Source: Akkermansiaceae bacterium (GTDB lineage Bacteria > Verrucomicrobiota > Verrucomicrobiia > Verrucomicrobiales > Akkermansiaceae). Taken from it: a stretch of DNA of 8,687 nt. Below, piece by piece: positions 1-5,678 of the stretch (position 1 is its first letter; each line of letters begins with the position of its first letter). The DNA lies in the NCBI GenBank assembly GCA_020627645.1, contig JAHDGN010000100.1:1001-9687 (forward strand). Reading direction: 5' to 3'. The notes below the pieces were generated by a model. The model searched no databases, was not told the DNA's origin, and saw nothing but the letters and a program-made list of their open reading frames with translations. A program made the translations under genes and the position numbers.

Positions 1-411
1 TGGGATATTACTTCCTCCTGTGCCTCTTGTAAAAACGTTGGCGACATCTGAAGCGGGTCCAAAGCCTCGCGGAAAAGAGCTTGTGATGGAGAGAGATTGG
101 CCGTTTGTGAGATTGGTTCCAGACGGAATCCGGAAGACGAGACCTGAAGCCGCGTTAGGTGCAATCGAACTGTTTGAAACGAAGCGGAATTGAAGATCAG
201 TTGAGAAGGTGAAGTTGACAGGAAACGAGAAATTGTTGTTAAAGGTCACAGCTGGTGCTCCAAGATCACCGATCGCGTTCAACGAGAGTGAGTTGGTTGG
301 AGCAGACCAGCCTGAACCAACCGGAAGACCACCATTTGAGAAGATGAGAGCCGCCTGAGCATTGGTTAGAAACGCTGGAACAAGCGAAAGGTAGAGGTGC
401 TTTTTTGTCAT
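1..411 (-). CDS. Secreted protein of unknown function, N-terminal part only
   Basis: An open frame of 137 codons starts at the ATG at 409-411 (minus) and runs off the left edge without a stop, so the C-terminus is outside the window. The N-terminus is a typical Sec signal peptide: Lys3-Lys4, a hydrophobic stretch (LYLSLVPAFL) and a likely cleavage after the AQA at residues 18-20. The mature part is rich in Ser, Asn, Thr, Phe and Gly, with alternating beta-type stretches (such as NNNFSFPVNFTFSTDLQF) and only a few charged residues, as in surface or sorted secreted proteins. I do not recognise the family. Given the PEP-CTERM protein at 3031-3690, a C-terminal sorting signal beyond the edge is possible but unseen. 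No clear Shine-Dalgarno is present. A TATATT box lies only 8 bases before the ATG (420-425), so a leaderless transcript is conceivable. Confidence is good for a real secreted protein and nil for its function. Confidence 0.7.
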   Translation of the reverse strand, partial: MTKKHLYLSLVPAFLTNAQAALIFSNGGLPVGSGWSAPTNSLSLNAIGDLGAPAVTFNNNFSFPVNFTFSTDLQFRFVSNSSIAPNAASGLVFRIPSGTNLTNGQSLSITSSFPRGFGPASDVANVFTRGTGGSNIP

Positions 412-498
412 TAACGGAGAATATACCTCGCCAAATCCGTTCTACGCAACTGATAAGATGTACTCTTGGTTAGTCTGTCCAGAGCTTCTATGGCTCAA

Positions 499-512
499 AC
501 TTCAATTGAAGT
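499..512. repeat. Perfect 14-bp palindrome in the gap between tgt and the left-edge gene
   Basis: ACTTCAATTGAAGT is a perfect inverted repeat in the 227-base gap at 412-638. It lies about 90 bases upstream of the secreted-protein start at 411 and about 125 bases downstream of the tgt stop. A dimeric regulator site for the downstream gene is possible. It is AT-rich with no loop and no following T-run, so a terminator is unlikely. I see no gene and no clear terminator in the rest of the gap. Confidence 0.3.
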
Positions 513-638
513 GATCTTGAATTTCCTAGGGTGATCGGAGCTCCTCCAGCTAGGACGCACCCCAAGATGAATCGGGAAAGTCATTTCTATGAGCGCTTTC
601 TCAAAGACGTCCCTGAGGGTTGGTCAGCCTGAGCGGAA

Positions 639-1766
639 CTACTTCTTGTGTTTGTTATATCGTTCGTTGAAGACGGATTTAAATTCGGTGAATCGATTTT
701 CGGTGATGGCTTGTCGGGCTTGAGCCATGAGGTTGAGATAGAAATGGAGATTGTGAAAGGAAAGGACGCGTTGTGCGATGATTTCTCCTGCGCGGAATGA
801 ATGGCGGAGGAAAGCTCTTGAGAAGCGGGCAACATGGGGGTGGGCGTCTTCGGTTAGGGGAGCGGAGTCGAATTCGAATTGTTTGTTTTTGATATGGAGT
901 GGTCCATCTGGGGTGAATGCAAGTCCATGGCGTGCACAGCGGGTAGGGTGAACGCAGTCGAACATGTCAACGCCTTGGCCGATCATTTCAAGGAGTTGGG
1001 TTGGGGTTCCAAGGCCCATTGCGTAGCGTGGTTTTTCTTGTGGCAGGAAGGGTTCGGCGTTTCGGATCGCAGCGAACATTTCTTCTTCGGGTTCTCCAAC
1101 TGAGACTCCTCCGATGGCGTATCCGTCAAAGTTGAGGTTGACGAGGTCTTTGGCGGACTGTTCGCGAAGGTCGGGATAGACGGATCCTTGAACGATCCCG
1201 AAGTGAAGTTGTTTACCGGCCCCGGAGGTTGGTTGGTTTTGTTCGATCCAATCTTTGCACCGTTGAGCCCAACGAGTGGTGAGGGAGGTTGATTCCTCGG
1301 CATAAGGGCGTTCGCACGGGTAGGGGGGGCATTCGTCGAAGAGCATGGCAATGTCTGAGCCAAAGATGGCTTGAATCTCCATGCTTTTTTCCGGAGTCAA
1401 TAGCATCCGGGATCCATCGAGGTGTGATTGGAATTGAACGCCTTGTTCGGAGATTTTTCGGATTTTAGAAAGTGACCAGACTTGGAATCCGCCAGAGTCG
1501 GTGAGAATGGGACGGTCCCAGGTGGTGAATGAGTGAAGGCCTTGGAGTTTTTCGATCACCTCGGTGCCGGGGCGGAGCCAGAGGTGGTAGGTGTTGCCGA
1601 GGATGATTTGAGCATCGATGGCATGAAGGTCCTCGGGGTGAAGTGTTTTGACGGATCCTTGGGTGCCGACGGGCATGAAAATGGGAGTTTGAATGTCGCC
1701 ATGCGGCGTGCTGAGTCGTCCAAGTCGTGCTTTGGAGGTGGTGTCGGTATGGAGAAGGGTGAACAT
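639..1766 (-). CDS. tgt: tRNA-guanine(34) transglycosylase (queuosine pathway)
   Basis: A 375-residue protein of normal family length. Tgt exchanges guanine-34 of GUN-anticodon tRNAs for preQ1 (in most bacteria) or queuine, in the cytoplasm. The frame runs upstream to 1892, but I take the ATG at 1766 because MFTLLHTDTTSKARLG matches the family's usual N-terminus. Visible motifs are TDSGGFQV with Asp90 (base binding/proton transfer), FDECPPYP with Asp144, GIVQG at 190-194, YAIGGVSVGE at 216-225, and FDCVHPTR with the nucleophile Asp270 followed by the tRNA-contacting TRCAR. Cys146 and Val223 fit the preQ1-type bacterial pocket rather than the queuine type. Oddly, the usual Zn ligands CxCxxC are replaced: the ungapped equivalent segment at 305-312 reads TEDAHPHV, so they become Asp307, His309 and Val312. 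Only the final His338 (SFHNLHFY) is kept. No Shine-Dalgarno is evident. A possible sigma-70-type promoter lies at 1812-1839. It reads in the same direction as the pseudogene upstream. Confidence 0.96.
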   Translation of the reverse strand: MFTLLHTDTTSKARLGRLSTPHGDIQTPIFMPVGTQGSVKTLHPEDLHAIDAQIILGNTYHLWLRPGTEVIEKLQGLHSFTTWDRPILTDSGGFQVWSLSKIRKISEQGVQFQSHLDGSRMLLTPEKSMEIQAIFGSDIAMLFDECPPYPCERPYAEESTSLTTRWAQRCKDWIEQNQPTSGAGKQLHFGIVQGSVYPDLREQSAKDLVNLNFDGYAIGGVSVGEPEEEMFAAIRNAEPFLPQEKPRYAMGLGTPTQLLEMIGQGVDMFDCVHPTRCARHGLAFTPDGPLHIKNKQFEFDSAPLTEDAHPHVARFSRAFLRHSFRAGEIIAQRVLSFHNLHFYLNLMAQARQAITENRFTEFKSVFNERYNKHKK

Positions 1767-1811
1767 AAGAATCGAACGTGATGACGGGAAGAGGAAGAAT
1801 TGAGAGCTTTT

Positions 1812-1839
1812 GGTATAAGAATTGGATTTCGCCTGTCTA
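1812..1839 (-). promoter_or_regulatory. Possible sigma-70-type promoter for tgt
   Basis: On the minus strand TAGACA (1834-1839; five of six to TTGACA) is followed after 16 bases by TATACC (1812-1817; four of six to TATAAT). This would place the transcript start near 1805 and give a leader of about 40 bases before the tgt ATG at 1766. The call rests on the sequence match alone. Confidence 0.35.
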
Positions 1840-1860
1840 ATTAGAGGCAAGTTTCCCGTT

Positions 1861-1918
1861 CCATTCTCTTGGCGCATTTCATCGGTCTGCACGGCGGCAG
1901 ATGCGTCATTGAGAATGG
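1861..1918. repeat. Long imperfect inverted repeat (two-tier hairpin) upstream of tgt
   Basis: On the plus strand CCATTCTC (1861-1868) pairs with GAGAATGG (1911-1918). Inside it GGCGCAT (1871-1877) pairs with ATGCGTC (1901-1907) with one G-T wobble, and CTGC (1887-1890) can pair with GCAG (1897-1900) around a six-base loop. The structure lies 53 to 110 bases past the stop of the decayed gene ending at 1971 and about 95 bases before the tgt ATG. No T-run follows on either strand, so it is not a standard intrinsic terminator. It could be a processing or attenuation structure in a leader, or a repeat family member. The wobble makes the plus-strand RNA slightly more stable than the minus, although the flanking genes read on the minus. 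Confidence 0.4.
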
Positions 1919-1970
1919 GTTCAGGGTTTCGGGAGTTGTCGGAGGCAAATTGACTTTTTGCAATTCCTTT

Positions 1971-2884
1971 TTAGGGAGTCGGGGTCTCCACGATGAGGCG
2001 AGCGAAGAGTTTGTTTCCTCGAGCAAGGCTCTTTGGGATTCTGACAGTAACCATGCTGTCATCTTCTCCTGAAACATCGACTGGGGTTTCGTTGACTACG
2101 CCATCTTCATCTCCATTTGCGACATTGTTCCGCCATCCGGTGAGGTTGGATCCGTATTCTACACGGATGATTGTGTTTGGATCAGAGACGGAGGCGTCTG
2201 AAAGTCGGTAGCTGAAGAGTAAAAGTTGGGATCAGATGTTCCGTCTCCCATTCGAGTGAGGGCTCCGTCGTCACTGGGATTTGAAGGGTTTCCTCCGACG
2301 AGCCATTCGACTCCGGTTTCTAGTCCTCCCGCGTCGAAATCTTGAGAAGGGTCTCCGTTGCCCTCTGAAAGGCCGTTTTGTGTCGCCCAGGCGAGGTAGT
2401 CGGGACTGGTGCCGCTACCAACCGTGAGAGTTCCGGCTCCGGAGAAAAAGGTGTCGTCTTGAAAGTCAGATCCGGAAGCGGTTGACCCGTAGGTTCCGGG
2501 GGCTGTTTGTTCGATTCCGTTGGGGGGAAGTCCTTCAATTATTTTTGATCCAGTAAAAGTTTAGGTTTACGATACTTCCGGTTGATTCGATTTTGAGAGG
2601 GCCGGATCCCAATGAGTCGGCTGTATCACATTGTAGAGTGCCGTTGATAACCCGGGTTTCACCGGTGTATTGATTGTTGCCGTTAGAATGGGCGATCCGC
2701 TACCTGTCGTTCTGAGAATGGTAGAGCCACGATTACCACTTACAGATCCAAAGCTAATGATGTTCCGAGAACTCAAAATAAAGCTAGTGAAGACCCCCGC
2801 GAACCCAATACTCCTCTCGAAAAAACAGCACTGACCAAAACGATTAATCATTGCCTCCAACGCTGAGGAACCCGGGGCGGACAA
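1971..2884 (-). pseudogene. Decayed autotransporter-type beta-strand-repeat protein, C-terminal portion
   Basis: No single frame spans this stretch, but joining three minus-strand frames gives a continuous C-terminus of a large surface protein. From about 2800 down it reads SFGSVSGNRGSTILRTTGSG, then NGNNQYTGETRVINGTLQ (the autotransporter-associated beta-strand repeat pattern), then GIEQTAPGTYGSTASG, then a linker with GVEWLVGGNPSNPSDD, then SYRLSDASVSDPNTIIRVEY and VRIPKSLARGNKLFARL, ending at the TAA at 1971-1973. The frame changes at three places, each a short homopolymer: near 2680-2681 (one C too few on the plus strand), near 2554-2557 (one A too many) and near 2221-2224 (one A too few). 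The N-terminus and signal peptide are missing; above about 2800 I cannot recognise homology, so the upper boundary is approximate. Three lesions close together, with intact genes nearby, favour real decay over sequencing error, though homopolymer errors remain possible. Confidence 0.65.
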
Positions 2885-2894
2885 GGGCCGCCCC
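2874..2894. repeat. GC-rich hairpin downstream of the PEP-CTERM gene
   Basis: GGGGCGG (2874-2880) and CCGCCCC (2888-2894) form a perfect 7-bp stem around the loop ACAAGGG. It lies about 135 bases past the stop of the PEP-CTERM gene, at the ill-defined upper edge of the pseudogene. No T-run follows on the minus strand, so it is not a classical intrinsic terminator, though it could still stall or stabilise a transcript end. The rest of the gap at 2885-3030 shows no gene. Confidence 0.35.
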
Positions 2895-3030
2895 TAGGCA
2901 TTCCCGCAGCTCCACAAATTAAGCGCTGCAATAAAAAGAAGACATAAGACAGGAGCTCTTATCCTTCCCTGAAGTTGATGCCACTCGAATAAATGGCTTT
3001 GGCTGGACCAAAAATTCTCTTCGTCAAGAC

Positions 3031-3690
3031 TCAACGACGTCTGCCTAGAAGACCGATGACAGCAAGGCTGGCGAATAACGCTGTTGAGGGCTCAGGAATC
3101 GAAACTATATCTAATCGAACATTATCAAATAAAGGCTGACGACCACCACTCTTCAAATCAATCCGCAACTGATCACCCGCATTGAGAGGCGAAGCACCAG
3201 TCTGGTAGGAAAATGTCCATGTTACCCACCCATCGTCAGCAGCCGCCTGGTTATCGGGAACTGGGTTGGTAGATGAAATAGGCACAAGAAGATCTGCGTC
3301 GAAAGTGCTCCCAGTTCCAAGACCAACACTCGTTCCATTTGGGAATGTTAAGTTAGTCCGATCTCCGACATCGATGGTTAAAGTGTAGAGCGTATTCGAG
3401 GCAAGAGTTGCCCCAAGAACTTGGAAAAAACTTCCGCCATCCGAATAAAGACCTTGGTTTGAGTCCGTGGGATCAGGAGTAGGGTCAGTTGAAGAACTTA
3501 GCGTATCAGCGTCGATCAGCCCTCCAGGTCCCCCAGTGAGTGTCCATCCGCTAGGGGCAGAGGTCGTGTAGCCAACACCTGGCACTGTATCATCCTCAAA
3601 TCCAGCGTTCGTGATTGCCGTCAAAGCACCAAGAACGGACGTAGGAAACCCTACAAGCATTCCAACAAATACAAGCCTTTTGATTTTCAT
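3031..3690 (-). CDS. PEP-CTERM sorted secreted protein, function unknown
   Basis: A complete 219-residue protein. The frame extends to 3816, but the ATG at 3690 begins a clean signal peptide (MKIKRLVFVGMLVGFPTSVLG, cleavage after about residue 21), while the upstream extension is unrelated filler. The mature N-terminus (ITNAGFEDDTVPGV, then a GWTLTGG stretch) and later strands (YTLTIDVGDRT, WVTWTFSYQTG, LRIDLKSGG, LFDNVRLDIVSI) resemble the beta-sandwich, jelly-roll type ectodomains common among such cargo. The C-terminus is a textbook sorting signal: Pro199-Glu200-Pro201-Ser202, a hydrophobic helix (ALFASLAVIGLLG) and the terminal Arg217-Arg219. By established knowledge, PEP-CTERM proteins are cut and anchored or released by an exosortase (EpsH/XrtA type), usually in exopolysaccharide-forming Gram-negatives; no exosortase is in this window. 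No Shine-Dalgarno is seen. It is flanked by transposon debris upstream and a pseudogene downstream, so it sits in an accessory zone. Confidence 0.88.
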   Translation of the reverse strand: MKIKRLVFVGMLVGFPTSVLGALTAITNAGFEDDTVPGVGYTTSAPSGWTLTGGPGGLIDADTLSSSTDPTPDPTDSNQGLYSDGGSFFQVLGATLASNTLYTLTIDVGDRTNLTFPNGTSVGLGTGSTFDADLLVPISSTNPVPDNQAAADDGWVTWTFSYQTGASPLNAGDQLRIDLKSGGRQPLFDNVRLDIVSIPEPSTALFASLAVIGLLGRRR

Positions 3691-3792
3691 AGCTGGGCAC
3701 ACTAACCAAGCGCTTTTTGAGTGCAACAAAAAATTTTGGTTCGAGAACTCAGGGCCAGGGCAAACTCGCTTTGGAGGTCTTATATTTAAAGG

Positions 3793-3804
3793 GTTTGCGC
3801 AAAC
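3793..3804. promoter_or_regulatory. 12-bp palindrome upstream of the PEP-CTERM gene, possible operator
   Basis: GTTTGCGCAAAC is a perfect palindrome about 100 bases upstream of the PEP-CTERM start at 3690. It sits between a weak -35-like TTGAAG and an AT-rich TTTAAATATA on the minus strand, so it would overlap the spacer of a putative promoter. A repressor site is plausible, but no regulator is encoded nearby. Confidence 0.3.
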
Positions 3805-3934
3805 TTCAAATTCCACTTTGAAAGATTGACTGCCCGCTAGAGCTCAACTTCTTGATTGTCCAAATCGCTTCGCACAATGGAGTAACACAAGATGTTGTGG
3901 TCTATTTTTCCCCACCACAATCTAAAGTGAGTTA

Positions 3935-3950
3935 GCCCTGAACTCAGGGC
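3935..3950. repeat. 16-bp palindrome at the tail of the IS630 remnant
   Basis: GCCCTGAACTCAGGGC has 7-bp arms around a central AC. It lies at or just past the last codons of the transposase remnant, so it may be part of the element's terminal inverted repeat. The 11-base half GAACTCAGGGC (3940-3950) occurs again in direct orientation at 3744-3754, upstream of the PEP-CTERM gene. I cannot tell whether the second copy is another element end or coincidence. A further imperfect inverted repeat (TTGTGG near 3895-3900, CCACAA at 3915-3920) adjoins it. Confidence 0.35.
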
Positions 3951-4424
3951 GATCAAGCTTGAGATGCAACTGATTTTTCGAACATTACAGCGTTAATTCT
4001 AATGACGGTCGGAAATATGACGTAAACGGAGGGTAGAGAGGCTTTAATTTCTGAGCGGAATTTTTCCGATGGGGCAATCCGTTTATCGCGACACGCATGG
4101 ACTAGAAGAGCAATCTCGATTTCAGCCATATGAGCCTACTTCCGTGCTGGGAAGTATAACGAAGTTCGAAGCGTTCACACAGCGTCCGCGCCCTTGGAGT
4201 CTTAAAGGTCTCGTGAAATGACGCTTCGTTGTGAGCGTTGAGATTAGCCATCACGACAATGATTTTTTCGGGGTCAGAGTGGACTTCATTAGCGAGATGA
4301 TCCTTGAATTTTTGCAAAAATTAATGGCCGTGCGACGATCTTCTTCTCCGACTTGAACTTCACGTTGACCAAGATGAGGCGTTGCAATCATGAAGGCGCT
4401 GATGCTGTCTTCCCGGACATCTTC
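3945..4424 (-). pseudogene. Degenerate IS630-family DDE transposase fragment
   Basis: Joined minus-strand frames give the C-terminal half of an IS630-type transposase. Near 4424-4330 it reads EDSISAFMIATPHLGQREVQ. At 4317-4150 it reads EKIIVVMANLNAHNEASF (the family usually has VVMDNLNTH, so the second catalytic Asp of the DDE triad appears as Ala) and then RYTSQHGS. Shifted by one base, it continues MAEIEIALLVHACRDKRIA, where the Glu-containing motif of the triad normally follows HGSWLN. There are at least two frameshifts: near 4318-4321, and near 4130 where CTCATATGGCT appears to lack one A. The Trp of HGSW has become Arg. The N-terminal half is absent. The frame after RIA is not recognisable and stops near 3947, so the lower boundary is uncertain. 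The copy cannot be active. It marks an old insertion next to the PEP-CTERM gene. Confidence 0.75.
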
Positions 4425-4486
4425 TTAGTCATTTCACAAAGGGTGTTGCTAGATTGCGAGAAGGGGCGTGCGAGTGGGGACCGGTG

Positions 4487-5599
4487 CTAAGAATCGGCTT
4501 CTTCCTGAAGCCATTGTTTCATTCCTCCGGCGATATTTGTGGCGTTAGAAAAGCCATTTTGAAGCATCCAGTGGACGGCGCGGGCACTTCGTATGCCGGC
4601 GGCGCAGTGGACGAGATATTCAGTGTCTTTTGGTAGGTTGGCAGCGGCCTCTGGCCATTGGCTGAGTGGAAGTAGTTGGGCTTGGGGGATATTGACTTGC
4701 TGGTATTCCTCTTCTTCACGGACATCGAGAAGGATGCCGTCGAAGTTTGAGCCGAGAATTTGTCTGAGTTCGAGTGTTGATATTTCGGGAATAGAATCCA
4801 TGGATTGATTGGTTGGTTGAGAATTTTTTAATGATGTGATGGTTGGTTGTTTCCCGCAGAGTGGGCAATTGGGATCTTTTTTGATTTTGATTTCTCGGAA
4901 CGATGAATTGAGTGATTGATGATGGATGAGTTTTCCTAGAGGGGGCTGTCCGATCTTGGTGATCAGCTTGATGGCTTCCATGGCTTGGAGGGTTCCGATG
5001 AGTCCCGGGAGCACGCCCAGAACGCCAGATTCACTTCATGTTGGGACAGCGTTGTCGGGTGGAATCTCTGGAAGGAGACAGCGGTAGCAGGGGCCGTTTA
5101 GGTGTGGGGCAAAAACGGTGACTTGTCCGTCGAATTGATAGATAGCTCCGTGAACAAGTGGTTTTTTGAGGAAAAAGGCAGCATCGTTGGCGGCGAATCG
5201 AGTGGGGAAGTTGTCTGATCCGTCGATGATGAGGTCGTAGGGTTCGACGAGTTGGAGGGCATTTTCAGTGGTGAATTTACCGGGGTGAAGAGTGATTTTG
5301 GTATTGGGGTTGATTTCGAGGATTCGAGATCGGGCTGATTCGAGTTTTGATGAATTGACGGCGGAGGTCTTGTGAAGGATCTGGCGGTGAAGGTTGGTGT
5401 GGTCGACGTGATCTGGGTCGATCAGTCCGAGGTGGCCGACTCCTGCGGCGGCGAGGTAGGTAATCGCTGGGGATCCGAGTCCGCCGGTTCCGATGCAGAG
5501 AATGGAGGAGTTTTTAAGGCGGAGTTGTCCTTCTTCCCCAAGTTGGGGGAGGATGGTTTGCCGTTGATATCGGAGTTTTTCCTCGGGAGTGAGGGGCAT
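4487..5599 (-). CDS. moeB: E1-like adenylyltransferase (MoeB/ThiF type) fused to rhodanese; in-frame TGA, candidate selenoprotein
   Basis: Read through one TGA, this is a 370-residue protein of the MoeZ/Uba4/MOCS3 architecture. Such enzymes adenylate the C-terminal Gly-Gly of a ThiS/MoaD-like sulfur carrier and convert it to a thiocarboxylate, using persulfide from the rhodanese domain, in the cytoplasm. The E1 domain spans about 1-250: RYQRQ at 10-14, the ATP loop GTGGLG at 37-42, Asp61-Pro-Asp63, NLHRQ at 69-73, Lys85, DGSDN at 126-130. The zinc cysteines are Cys171/Cys174 and Cys245/Cys248. The rhodanese domain spans about 272-366, with DVREEEEY at 292-299 and the active-site loop HCAAGIRSAR with Cys332. 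Codon 188 is TGA (5036-5038), exactly where the family has its conserved catalytic Cys (NAVPT-C-SESGVLGVLPG). Frame and similarity are unbroken on both sides. It is divergent from nadK by 79 bases. The start is the ATG at 5599; no Shine-Dalgarno is obvious. The alternative is a nonsense allele giving a 187-residue truncated E1. No carrier protein or desulfurase is in view. Confidence 0.85.
5002..5038 (-). promoter_or_regulatory. Candidate bacterial SECIS element with its UGA codon
   Basis: On the minus strand the UGA (5038-5036) is followed by a hairpin at 5023-5002. Its stem is GUUCUGGG paired with CCCGGGAC: eight pairs, two of them G-U. The loop is CGUGCU, with a G as its second base. Twenty bases separate the UGA from the loop. 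Established bacterial SECIS criteria are an upper stem of at least four pairs, a G within the first two loop bases and a UGA-to-loop distance of about 16 to 37 bases; all are met. E. coli fdhF has a similar spacing. The hairpin also codes for the conserved VLGVLPG segment, so part of the pairing could be incidental. Confidence 0.55.
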
Positions 5600-5678
5600 G
5601 GAGGGGAGAGTGTTCTTTGAAGGGGGATGAGGCAAGGAGGGATTGCGGGCCTGAAAGAGGGATGTTAGCTTCTGTCCC

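Noticed and set aside
983..1363. 126-residue minus-strand open frame inside tgt
   Set aside because: It overlaps the conserved core of tgt in another frame and has low-complexity composition.
1767..1860. preQ1 riboswitch in the tgt leader
   Set aside because: The leader has a small hairpin (GCCT/AGGC at 1831-1848), but I could not find the compact preQ1 aptamer pattern with its A-rich tail.
1767..1892. N-terminal extension of tgt by 42 codons
   Set aside because: The extension has no family resemblance and overlaps the likely promoter; the ATG at 1766 gives the normal N-terminus.
3691..3816. N-terminal extension of the PEP-CTERM protein
   Set aside because: It would bury the signal peptide 42 residues inside the protein; the ATG at 3690 starts it cleanly.
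4487..5014. Separate rhodanese gene starting at the GTG at 5014
   Set aside because: Its first roughly 50 residues (VLPGLIGTLQAMEAIKLI onward) are the C-terminal part of the E1 domain in the same frame as the upstream part, so an independent gene is unlikely.
5036..5038. TGA read as Trp under an alternative genetic code
   Set aside because: The PEP-CTERM gene ends on TGA directly after its RRR tail, other genes use TGG normally and carry no in-frame TGA, and the family has Cys rather than Trp at this position.
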